Assembly (NCBI RefSeq): GCF_023273855.1
Contig: NZ_CP096884.1
Coordinates: forward strand, 3,162,001-3,226,000
Source of the DNA: Seonamhaeicola sp. ML3
GTDB lineage: Bacteria; Bacteroidota; Bacteroidia; Flavobacteriales; Flavobacteriaceae
Direction: 5' to 3'
Length of the DNA: 64,000 nt
This document shows positions 35,569 to 43,255 of the stretch, one piece after another. A program made the position numbers and the translations under genes. The notes under the pieces were generated by a model that made no database searches, was not told the DNA's origin, and was given only the letters and a program-made list of their open reading frames with translations. The number at the start of each line of letters is the position of its first letter. The stretch's first letter is position 1.

Positions 35569-36279
35569 TTGGCTTTACCTTGTCATATTTCAAGCAGTTT
35601 TAACTTTAGTGATTACCTTTTCCCTTTTTTGGCGGTCGTTATTGGAGTCATTATTGCAAGTTTCTCTAAAAACAGTAAATCCTGGAATACCAGGCTACTA
35701 CTCTCCTTTAGTGGTGCTTTTTTATTGGCACTAACTTTATTCGAGCTTTTACCAGAAGTTTACCATCATTTAGACAGTAAACTTACCGGACTCTTTATTA
35801 TGGGCGGTATCATGCTCCAAATCATACTAGAGCTTTTTTCTAAAGGTGCAGAGCATGGCCATGTTCATATTCATGAAAACAACAAAAAATTCCCGTGGTT
35901 ATTGTTTATAAGTTTATGTATACATAGTTTTTTAGAAGGGTTTGCCATACACGAACACAATGATATGGTTTACGGTGTTTTAATACACAAATTACCAATA
36001 GCCATAATGATTACCATGTTCTTGTTTACATCTAAATACAACAAATTTCAAATCGCCCTCTTTTTAACTGTTTTTGCTTGTATGACACCTTTGGGGACTT
36101 TAATTTCTCAATCTTGGGAGGCTGTAGAAAATATGGTACACATAATTAATGCCATAGTAATTGGTATCTTTTTTCATATTTCTACTACGATTTTATTTGA
36201 AAGCAGCGATGGACATAAATTCAATATGTCTAAATTTATAGCCATTATTTTAGGGGTTGGCATTGCATATTTAGTTTAA
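35569..36279 (+). CDS. ZIP family metal transporter
   Basis: This 236-residue protein has about eight membrane helices. ZIP landmarks: LFELLPEVYHH in helix 3, a cytoplasmic His-containing loop (AEHGHVHIHENN), HSFLEGFAIHEH in helix 4 and HKLPIAIMI in helix 5, which together form the binuclear metal site. It probably imports zinc or another divalent cation. The start is a TTG at 35569, 9 nt after the methyltransferase stop; no ATG precedes it in frame. It opens the metal-related cluster. Confidence 0.88.
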   Translation: MALPCHISSSFNFSDYLFPFLAVVIGVIIASFSKNSKSWNTRLLLSFSGAFLLALTLFELLPEVYHHLDSKLTGLFIMGGIMLQIILELFSKGAEHGHVHIHENNKKFPWLLFISLCIHSFLEGFAIHEHNDMVYGVLIHKLPIAIMITMFLFTSKYNKFQIALFLTVFACMTPLGTLISQSWEAVENMVHIINAIVIGIFFHISTTILFESSDGHKFNMSKFIAIILGVGIAYLV

Positions 36280-36340
36280 AAAGTAAAAAAGGATAGAACG
36301 TTTGTTTATTGTTCCTGCATAGGAAAGACAAAATGAGTAT

Positions 36341-36769
36341 ATGTTTTCAAAAGAAGAATCTAGGTTATTAAGGCAAGAATTTTGGACCAGTTTTGGGAAA
36401 TCATTCCCGAGAAAGTGGATATTATACAACACTAAACTGAAAGGATTTAGTTTTAAGTTTCATTTTGACAACAAGAAAGCTTTAGTCGCTTTAGACCTTG
36501 AAGATGATTTGGAACACCGCATTAAATATTGGGAAAAACTAACAGCTCTAAAATCTATATTATTAGACGAATACTTACCTAACGCCATTTTTGACGAGGA
36601 ATATATTCTTGAAAACTATAAAGAAATCTCTAGAATTTATGTCCCGCTAGAGCAAAAAGTGTCTATTCATAATAAAAATTCATGGCAAACGGTAATGGTG
36701 TTTTTTAATGAAAAAATGAGTTTGTTCGAAGCCTTTTTTGATGAATATAAAGAGGTTATTGAGAGCTAA
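36341..36769 (+). CDS. DUF4268 family protein
   Basis: This 142-residue soluble protein is rich in aromatics (LLRQEFWTSFGKSFPRKWILYN). DUF4268 is found alone or at the C-terminus of restriction-like or DNA-repair proteins; its fold is related to nuclease-associated domains, but no catalytic residues can be pointed to here. This is the short stand-alone form common in Flavobacteria. It lies between two metal-transport genes without obvious connection to them. Confidence 0.8.
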   Translation: MFSKEESRLLRQEFWTSFGKSFPRKWILYNTKLKGFSFKFHFDNKKALVALDLEDDLEHRIKYWEKLTALKSILLDEYLPNAIFDEEYILENYKEISRIYVPLEQKVSIHNKNSWQTVMVFFNEKMSLFEAFFDEYKEVIES

Positions 36770-36835
36770 CCAAAATAAATTTACTACAATAACACAAATC
36801 TATAGATGGCATGCAGATATAACAATCTAGATAAT

Positions 36836-36843
36836 TATATTTG
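36836..36843 (+). promoter_or_regulatory. -7 element upstream of the MerC-like gene
   Basis: TATATTTG matches TAnnTTTG exactly, 28 nt before the start codon. Two short palindromes (ATCTATAGAT at 36798-36807 and ATCTAGAT at 36825-36832) lie just upstream and might be regulator contacts; they may also be chance. Confidence 0.45.
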
Positions 36844-36871
36844 CGGCTTGGTTCGTTTTATCTAATCGTAA

Positions 36872-37270
36872 ATGAAATTACTTTTACAAAAATCTGATAC
36901 TATAGGTGCATTTTCTAGTGGACTTTGTATGGTGCATTGCCTTGCCACACCACTACTCTTTATTGCACATGCATCTTCGTTATGTTGTGACAACACAGTG
37001 CCCACATGGTGGAAATCTATAGATTACTTTTTTCTAGTAGTTTCTTTTTTTGCTGTATATCGTTCCACCCAAACAACCTCAAAAAGTTTCATTAAGCCCA
37101 TAATGTGGTTTTGTTGGATACTGCTATGTCTCACAATAATAAACGAGAGCATACAACTTATACCCATTAAAGAAATCTTCAATTATATTCCAGCTATAAG
37201 TCTAATTATACTTCATATTTACAATTTAAAGTTTTGTCAATGCAAAACAGAAAATTGTTGTACCAATTAA
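36872..37270 (+). CDS. MerC-domain membrane protein
   Basis: This 132-residue protein has four hydrophobic helices. The first carries GLCMVHCLATP (Cys19, Cys23 with His22), the metal-binding pair of MerC, and a second cysteine cluster follows in the loop (SLCCDN). A cysteine-rich C-terminal tail (CQCKTENCC) adds further thiol ligands. Classical MerC imports Hg(II), but chromosomal Bacteroidota members lacking merA or merR probably handle other soft or transition metals. Here it sits within a zinc-type gene cluster. Confidence 0.85.
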   Translation: MKLLLQKSDTIGAFSSGLCMVHCLATPLLFIAHASSLCCDNTVPTWWKSIDYFFLVVSFFAVYRSTQTTSKSFIKPIMWFCWILLCLTIINESIQLIPIKEIFNYIPAISLIILHIYNLKFCQCKTENCCTN

Positions 37271-37400
37271 GGCAAAGGGTGTCTTTTGAGGGTTGATATT
37301 TAGTGTATTCAATACGGTTGTACTATCGGATATTGGAACCAAACGGTGAACTTAAGCCCTATTTTTAAAGTTATTTTTCTTAAAATTGATATAATAGAGG

Positions 37401-37430
37401 TTGGTATTGAAAAATATTAATATATATTTA
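37401..37430 (+). promoter_or_regulatory. Candidate promoter of the LCIB-type carbonic anhydrase gene
   Basis: TTG (37401-37403), a 19-nt spacer and TATATTTA (37423-37430, one mismatch to TAnnTTTG). The start codon lies 47 nt downstream. Confidence 0.5.
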
Positions 37431-37476
37431 TGAGATACTAAACTATTTTTCATTAATAAAAAACAAACTAAATAAC

Positions 37477-38193
37477 ATGTTACAAAGAAAATTTGACGAG
37501 GTTGTAAAGAGTGAATATCCTAACGCCAAGGATGCTAAAGACACCTCTATACATTATCTAGGCAAAATGCAATCTGAGCACAACATCGATATTTCTAAGG
37601 TATTGATGGCAACTTCGGTATGTTCTGACGATATTAATATTCCATCAACAACATTTTTCAATGTTTTATTTGGGCCTTTCATTATGGGTGGACTTGGCGG
37701 TATACCATTTGTTGGACAAACTGGTATGACAGCTTTTGCGCACCACATTCCAGATGAAGGAAGTGCTTTTATTTTCTACGGACCTCACATTGGTGTTACA
37801 TTAGAGGGAGAATTGGGTAAAATGTACAGGCCAAGAATGGAAGAAAAAGGGAGCTCTTGCGGTGCTTTAATGTTGGCCCTGAGCAGATTGGGCAATACTG
37901 GTTATGAACCAGTTCTAAATGACGATGATTACCAACAAATGAAATTAGAGGAAAGCTTACTACCTTACCGAGAAGACATTATTAATAGTGACAACCCACA
38001 AAAAGCTATCACTGAGGCTACTTACAAAATCATCGACAAAAAAATACACGATCACTTAAAAACATGTAAAGATGAATTTCCTGTTGATACCGTAACCCTA
38101 TTAGGCGGTGTAATCATTAATACGGGACATGGTATAGACGATTACTTCGATGCTAGAAACTTTGAAGTTATTGATTTAAAAAATTATAACTAG
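37477..38193 (+). CDS. LCIB/LCIC-type carbonic anhydrase family protein
   Basis: This 238-residue soluble protein matches the limiting-CO2-inducible B/C family: VCSDDIN (Cys49, Asp51), GGLGGIPFVGQTGMTAFAHHIPD (His89/His90), YGPHIGVT and GSSCGALMLA (Cys128). Cys-His-Cys is the zinc site of this beta-CA-like group. The Arg expected a few residues after the first Cys-x-Asp motif is not apparent (INIP follows), so catalytic activity is uncertain. It lies alone between MerC and PhoX genes with its own promoter and a strong terminator. Confidence 0.85.
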   Translation: MLQRKFDEVVKSEYPNAKDAKDTSIHYLGKMQSEHNIDISKVLMATSVCSDDINIPSTTFFNVLFGPFIMGGLGGIPFVGQTGMTAFAHHIPDEGSAFIFYGPHIGVTLEGELGKMYRPRMEEKGSSCGALMLALSRLGNTGYEPVLNDDDYQQMKLEESLLPYREDIINSDNPQKAITEATYKIIDKKIHDHLKTCKDEFPVDTVTLLGGVIINTGHGIDDYFDARNFEVIDLKNYN

Positions 38194-38210
38194 AATTCAA
38201 ATAAGAATAA

Positions 38211-38256
38211 ATGCTTAACTGGTTAATTTAAATATTAACGAGTTAAGCATTTTTAT
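38211..38256 (+). terminator. Intrinsic terminator of the LCIB gene
   Basis: ATGCTTAACTGGTTAAT pairs with ATTAACGAGTTAAGCAT (one G-G mismatch) around a 6-nt loop, followed by TTTTATTT. Confidence 0.88.
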
Positions 38257-38509
38257 TTAATTAACTCAATTTAGAGTTTCAAGGCAAACAACACACCCTC
38301 TAAGACTATTGACACGAAACCATTACACTTTCCTCTCAAATACGTTACTCAAGACCTTCTTTTATCTTCAATATCCTAAAAGGTAATCCCCTTTTCTTCA
38401 AAAATGGTTTTAACATTTTATTAAAATAATGTATTGGAAAAACACAGTAAAAAGGCAGATTTTTGTAGTTGTTAAAAAGCAAGCTTTTTACAACTAGAGC
38501 ATTAAACTT

Positions 38510-38525
38510 ACTGTATATTTACAGT
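38510..38525. promoter_or_regulatory. Small palindrome overlapping a -7-like element before the PhoX gene
   Basis: ACTGTA and TACAGT flank TATT; the TATATTTA inside resembles a -7 element. A regulator bound here would occlude the promoter. Confidence 0.35.
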
Positions 38526-38557
38526 TCGGTTTACAAAACCAAATTTTCCTTTGAATT

Positions 38558-40240
38558 ATGGTATACAATAGAAGAGAATTTATCGCATTTTTAGGTAAAG
38601 CCAGCATAGCAACTATTACCATACCTCCTTTTTTATCGGGTTGTAGTAGCAATACAAAACCATTAAAAAACAAACTATCCGAAGAACAAATCAAAAAGCT
38701 AAAAAATGTTGTTTTAGAGGCTTTAGTTCCTTCAGATAAAGACGACCTACTCCTTGCCAATGGTCTAGACTATAAAATAGTAATAAAATGGGGTGACAGA
38801 ATAAGTGACAAAGACACCTTTGGCTTTAATCCAGACTTCAACTGTTTTATTCCTTTAGACGAAAACAATCCCAAAGATGGGTTGTTATGGGTAAACCATG
38901 AGTATACCAATCCGCTTTACGTAGCTGACTTTAATCCAAATGATTTCGAAAATCCTTCAGAACATAAAACCAAGGCTCAAGTAGATAAGGAAATGTATAG
39001 TGTTGGTGGAAGCATTGTTAGAATTAAAGAAGAACAAGGCGTTTGGAAGGTTGTGAACAACGACAGTCATAATATACGCATTACAGCCCAAACTCCCATT
39101 GCCATAAATTGGGACAAACCTATTATGGGCAAAACCGAAATTATGGGAACCAATAGCAACTGCTCTGGAGGTATAACGCCTTGGAATACGTTTTTAACCT
39201 GTGAAGAGAATTACGATAATTGTTTCGGCCAAACTATTTATGGTGAAAATGATAATACTACTCACATTCCTAGTCTAAATGGTTGGGAAAAGTTTTATAA
39301 CAATCCACCAGAACATTACGGCTGGGTCGTAGAAGTAAATCCAAAAAGTGGGACTGCACAAAAACATATTGCCCTTGGTCGTTTTGCTCATGAGTGTTGC
39401 ACACTTTATGAATTAGAGGATAAACGTGTGGTAGCATATTCTGGAGATGACACCAAAAACGAACACCTGTATAAATTCATATCCTCTAAACCCGGTTCGC
39501 TAAAAGAAGGCACCCTTTATGTAGCCGATACCGTTAATGGGAAATGGCTTGCGTTAGATTGGGAAAACGAACCTGTGCTAAAAAACAAGTTTAAAGATCA
39601 GACTGAAGTTCTTATCAGAGCTAGAGAAGCTGCCAAATTACTTGGAGCAACACCGCTAAATCGTCCAGAAGACATTGAAATAGACCCCATTACTGGGCAT
39701 ATTTTTGTTTCGTTAACAAACAATAAACCCAAAGGGGATTATCATGGGTCTATCCTAAAAATTGAAGAAACCAATGGGAAATTTGATGCGCTAACGTTCA
39801 AGGCTTCTACGTATTTAGCTGGTGGTGAAGAAAACGGATTTTCATGCCCTGATAATTTAGCGTTCGATTTATCCGGTAACCTTTGGATGACTTCAGATAT
39901 GTCTGGAGACGCTATGAATAAAGAAAATGGCCCGTACATGCCTTTTAAAAACAATAGCTTGTTTGTTATTCCCAGATATGGAAAAGATGCTGGTAAAGTA
40001 ATTCGTGTGGCTTCTGCCCCACGCGATGCCGAACTAACAGGACCATGGTTTTCACCAGATGGAAAAACACTATTTTTAAGCGTACAACATCCTGGAGAAC
40101 AAACTACAGATAAAGCAAACCCAACCAGCCAATGGCCTTTCGATGGTGATAACATTCCAAAACCTGCCGTAGTTGCCATTACTGGAGACTTAATTGACAA
40201 AATGAATTATCTAAACCTTGTAGAAGGAAGCTCTACATAA
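38558..40240 (+). CDS. PhoX-like (DUF839) phosphatase family protein
   Basis: This 560-residue exported protein has a twin-arginine-like signal (YNRREFIAFLGKAS) and a candidate lipobox ending at Cys29 (LSGC). The remainder is a beta-propeller-type PhoX domain with FLTCEENYDN, RFAHECC and RPEDIEIDP as metal-site blocks. PhoX enzymes are Tat-exported, Ca/Fe-dependent alkaline phosphatases. Whether this member is an active phosphatase cannot be judged. It follows a 364-bp regulatory gap and precedes the ABC operon by 46 bp. Confidence 0.85.
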   Translation: MVYNRREFIAFLGKASIATITIPPFLSGCSSNTKPLKNKLSEEQIKKLKNVVLEALVPSDKDDLLLANGLDYKIVIKWGDRISDKDTFGFNPDFNCFIPLDENNPKDGLLWVNHEYTNPLYVADFNPNDFENPSEHKTKAQVDKEMYSVGGSIVRIKEEQGVWKVVNNDSHNIRITAQTPIAINWDKPIMGKTEIMGTNSNCSGGITPWNTFLTCEENYDNCFGQTIYGENDNTTHIPSLNGWEKFYNNPPEHYGWVVEVNPKSGTAQKHIALGRFAHECCTLYELEDKRVVAYSGDDTKNEHLYKFISSKPGSLKEGTLYVADTVNGKWLALDWENEPVLKNKFKDQTEVLIRAREAAKLLGATPLNRPEDIEIDPITGHIFVSLTNNKPKGDYHGSILKIEETNGKFDALTFKASTYLAGGEENGFSCPDNLAFDLSGNLWMTSDMSGDAMNKENGPYMPFKNNSLFVIPRYGKDAGKVIRVASAPRDAELTGPWFSPDGKTLFLSVQHPGEQTTDKANPTSQWPFDGDNIPKPAVVAITGDLIDKMNYLNLVEGSST

Positions 40241-40286
40241 ATTATAAAATATCCGTTTATATTTTCAACGGTATCCTTGAAATGTA

Positions 40287-40916
40287 ATGATACAAACCCA
40301 GGCACTTAGTTTCAAATACAAAAAAGGCCAAGAAGACTTCAGTTTTCCAGACATAGCTTTAAATGTTAATGATAACCTATTAATTTTAGGTAAATCTGGA
40401 ATAGGAAAAACGACTCTATTACACCTTTTGGCAGGACTGTTGGAACCAACCAGTGGAAAAGTTATAATTAACAACGTAGATATAAACGAGTTGTCTTCTG
40501 GTAAATTAGACAAATTTCGAGGCAAACATATAGGGCTGGTATTTCAGAAAAAATATGCCATTCCTTCTTTAAGTGTTTACGAGAATATTAAAGCCCGTCT
40601 TTTTTTTAGCAAGCATGAGGTCGATGAATCTCAAATCGATGCTTTACTAAATGATTTGGGTTTAAGCGAATACAAAAACAGTAAACCAAATGAGTTAAGC
40701 GAGGGCCAACTTCAACGCCTTAACATAGCCATGGCCGTAGTTCATCAGCCAAAAATTATTCTTGCAGACGAGCCTACGTCTAGCTTAGACGATGAAAACT
40801 GTAATGCTGTAATGGAGCTATTACAAAAACAAGCAAAACGCACCAATGCTATTTTAATAGTGATCACGCACGATTCTAGGATAAAAGAAAACTTCCAAAA
40901 CACGATAGCGTTATGA
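40287..40916 (+). CDS. ABC transporter ATP-binding subunit (LolD/FtsE-like)
   Basis: This 209-residue ATPase has Walker A GKSGIGKTTLL (about 35-45), Q-loop GLVFQKK, signature LSEGQLQRL and Walker B IILADEPTSSLDDEN, with the switch His in VITHD. The type matches ATPases partnering MacB/FtsX-like permeases. It overlaps the permease start by 4 bp (ATGA), so the two form one complex. Context with a His-rich permease and a DUF3299-like protein suggests a zinc-related system. Confidence 0.92.
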   Translation: MIQTQALSFKYKKGQEDFSFPDIALNVNDNLLILGKSGIGKTTLLHLLAGLLEPTSGKVIINNVDINELSSGKLDKFRGKHIGLVFQKKYAIPSLSVYENIKARLFFSKHEVDESQIDALLNDLGLSEYKNSKPNELSEGQLQRLNIAMAVVHQPKIILADEPTSSLDDENCNAVMELLQKQAKRTNAILIVITHDSRIKENFQNTIAL

Positions 40917-42235
40917 GTATTTGGAAAATTAGTTTACTCAACCTTAAATCGAAACCACTATACACGTTCTTAAGTGTTTTCACGCTGGCATTAAGTATTG
41001 TTTTATTACTCGGTATTAAGCAAATAAAAACTTCGTTTAATCACCAAATTGACAATAATTTAGCAGGAATCGATATGGTAGTAGGTGCAAAAGGTAGTCC
41101 ATTGCAATTGGTTTTTGCGTCTGTATTACACCTCGATAACCCTACAGGAAATATATCATACAAAGAAGCCAAAAACATTAGTAAAAACCCTTTTGTTAAA
41201 AAGGCGATACCAATATCTTATGGCGACAACTACAAAGGATATAGAATTGTAGGCACTACTAAAGCATTTAGACATTTATATGAAAGTGAGTTAGTTACCG
41301 GACAGGATTTCAAAAAGCCCATGGAAGTTATCTTAGGCCATCATATCGCACAAACAACTAAACTTGCTATTGGAGATACCTTTTTAAGCTCCCACGGATT
41401 GGTGGAGTCCGACATCGAAGTTCACAACGAAAAGTTTACCGTTGTGGGCATCTTAAAACCTACACAAAAAGTCATTGACAGACTCATTATTTGTGATTTA
41501 GAAAGTATATGGAACGTCCATGACCATGATGAGCATGATAATGATGAAGGCCATGTTTTAGATAGCCATGATGAACATGACGAGGGACATGAACATGAGG
41601 AGCACGACGAACATTATCATGAAAATAAAGGTGAAGAATTAGATGGACACGACCATAAAGAGCATGACGAACATCACGATGACACAGAAAATGAAGTTAC
41701 ATCCCTATTGTTAACATTTAGCAACCCAACAGCGTTTTTAACATTACCAAGAACCATTAATGAAAGCACCAATATGCAGGCTGCCCTGCCTAAACTCGAA
41801 TTAGAAAAACTGTATAATTTTCTTGGTATAGGCCTAAATGCTATTTCGTGGATTGCCTATTTAATATTGGTCATCGCGGCGCTAACCATTTTTATTAGTC
41901 TTTATAAAATGGCTAAGGAACGTGCTTTCGATTTGGCTCTACTGCGCACCTATGGAGCCACGCATTACCAAGTCATTAAGATAGTAGCATACGAGGGGCT
42001 TCTAATAATACTTTCAGCCTTTTTAATAGGGGTGTTAATAGTAAAAATAGCGCTTCCACTCATATTAGAAAACTTAGATACCGGTCTGAACAACAATTTG
42101 CTTCAAAATTTACCGTTTCAAGATATACTTCAAATTGGTATACTTGTTTTTGTTATAACTTTACTATCTATCATACTGGCGGTTTACCCGATTATGAAGA
42201 TGAAAATTTCTGAAGTTTTAAGAGATGAAAAATAA
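40913..42235 (+). CDS. FtsX-like ABC permease with a 16-histidine acidic loop
   Basis: This 440-residue permease has one N-terminal helix (about 16-36), a large extracytoplasmic domain (40-300), and three C-terminal helices (about 305-435), the MacB/FtsX fold. Residues 203-255, inserted in the periplasmic domain, hold 16 histidines among Asp/Glu (repeats such as HDEHDEGHEHEEHDEH). Such loops bind zinc. The arrangement ATPase-permease-DUF3299-like protein is like Vibrio Zrg zinc-regulated operons. It overlaps the ATPase by 4 bp and the next gene by 11 bp. Confidence 0.9.
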   Translation: MSIWKISLLNLKSKPLYTFLSVFTLALSIVLLLGIKQIKTSFNHQIDNNLAGIDMVVGAKGSPLQLVFASVLHLDNPTGNISYKEAKNISKNPFVKKAIPISYGDNYKGYRIVGTTKAFRHLYESELVTGQDFKKPMEVILGHHIAQTTKLAIGDTFLSSHGLVESDIEVHNEKFTVVGILKPTQKVIDRLIICDLESIWNVHDHDEHDNDEGHVLDSHDEHDEGHEHEEHDEHYHENKGEELDGHDHKEHDEHHDDTENEVTSLLLTFSNPTAFLTLPRTINESTNMQAALPKLELEKLYNFLGIGLNAISWIAYLILVIAALTIFISLYKMAKERAFDLALLRTYGATHYQVIKIVAYEGLLIILSAFLIGVLIVKIALPLILENLDTGLNNNLLQNLPFQDILQIGILVFVITLLSIILAVYPIMKMKISEVLRDEK

Positions 42236-42665
42236 AATATTAATAGCATTGGTTTGCTTTTCCAGTCTCATGTGTTTTTCACAGAAGAAAATAACATGGG
42301 AAGACTTATCGAAAGTAACATTTAAAGAACACTTTTTTCCAGCTTACGATAGAGCGTTTTTAAAGCCAACATTTTCTGATTCTGTAAAGGCTCTTGAGGG
42401 AAAATTAGTTACCATAACTGGGTATTTTTTAAATATAGACCCCCAAGGGCGTTTGTACATTTTATCAAAAGGCCCCATGTCGTCTTGTTTCTTTTGCGGT
42501 TCTGGAGGCCCAGAAACAGCCATAGAAATACAATTACCAGCTAAGCCTCCCTATAAAACCGATGATGTTCTAGAAGTTACTGGCAAATTAAAATTGAATG
42601 TTGATGATATTGAACACTTCAACTACATATTGGTTAACTGTGAAGTACAACCACTAAAACAATAA
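42225..42665 (+). CDS. Small secreted DUF3299-like protein of the His-rich ABC operon
   Basis: This 146-residue protein has a signal peptide (about 1-19). The core reads VTITGYFLNIDPQGRLYILS then SSCFFCGSGGPETAIEIQL, a short beta-barrel (OB-like) with a Cys-x-x-Cys pair that may bind metal. It resembles DUF3299, which accompanies zinc-linked ABC permeases in Gammaproteobacteria; the match is by pattern only. Its start lies 11 bp inside the permease gene, so it belongs to the same operon. Confidence 0.65.
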   Translation: MKNKILIALVCFSSLMCFSQKKITWEDLSKVTFKEHFFPAYDRAFLKPTFSDSVKALEGKLVTITGYFLNIDPQGRLYILSKGPMSSCFFCGSGGPETAIEIQLPAKPPYKTDDVLEVTGKLKLNVDDIEHFNYILVNCEVQPLKQ

Positions 42666-42706
42666 TCAGCATATTTTAACAATAAAAATTCCAGATTTAA
42701 GACTCC

Positions 42707-43240
42707 ATGACAGATATAAAAATAGGAATCATAACAGTAAGTGATAGAGCCAACGCAGGGATATATGAAGACTTAAGCGGAAAAGCAATAATAAATACGC
42801 TTAACGACTACCTCACTTCAAAATGGAAAGAAGTGTATACCATAATTCCCGATGAACAAGATGTTATAGAAAATACCATTATTAACATGGTGGACAACGA
42901 AAACTGTTGTTTGGTCGTTACCACTGGTGGGACTGGCCCGGCTAAAAGAGACGTAACACCAGAAGCTACTGAAGCGGTATGCGACCGCATGATGCCCGGT
43001 TTTGGGGAACTTATGAGAATGGAATCTTTAAAATATGTACCTACCGCGATTCTTTCAAGACAAACCGCTGGTCTCAGGGGTAGTAGCTTAATTATTAATC
43101 TGCCCGGTAAACCAAAATCTATTAGAGAATGCTTGGATGCTGTTTTTCCCGCAGTACCCTATTGCATAGACCTTATGGAAGGTCCTTTTTTAGAATGTGA
43201 CGAGTCGGTTATAAAACCCTTCAGACCAAAGAAAAAATAA
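42707..43240 (+). CDS. mog: Molybdopterin adenylyltransferase (MogA)
   Basis: This 177-residue protein of the MogA/MoaB family has TTGGTGPAKRDVTPEAT as the nucleotide/MPT loop and GFGELMRMESLKYVPTAILSRQTAG, then NLPGKPKSIRECLDAV. The length and the SLKYV block favour MogA over MoaB. It adenylylates molybdopterin before metal insertion. No other moa/moe genes are in the window, which is odd. It lies 15 nt before the COG0523 GTPase gene and 41 nt after the ABC operon, so it is possibly one transcript. Confidence 0.88.
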   Translation: MTDIKIGIITVSDRANAGIYEDLSGKAIINTLNDYLTSKWKEVYTIIPDEQDVIENTIINMVDNENCCLVVTTGGTGPAKRDVTPEATEAVCDRMMPGFGELMRMESLKYVPTAILSRQTAGLRGSSLIINLPGKPKSIRECLDAVFPAVPYCIDLMEGPFLECDESVIKPFRPKKK

Positions 43241-43255
43241 TCTATTTGTAAAAGT

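Larger units (their letters stand above)
38194..38557 (+). other. 364-bp gap between the LCIB and PhoX genes: terminator, hairpin and promoter signals
   Basis: No protein gene is seen. It holds a strong terminator (38211-38256) and then featureless AT-rich DNA. A promoter-like TTG (38434-38436) lies 21 nt before GATTTTTG (38458-38465). It is followed by a hairpin TAGTTGTTAAAAAGC/GCTTTTTACAACTA (38466-38480, 38483-38496, one bulge) and a TATATTTA element inside a small palindrome (38510-38525). The signals suggest regulated expression of the PhoX gene. Confidence 0.5.

Noticed and set aside
39742-40200. 152-codon open frame on the minus strand inside the PhoX gene
   Set aside because: Antisense shadow of a well-supported gene, with no recognisable domain.
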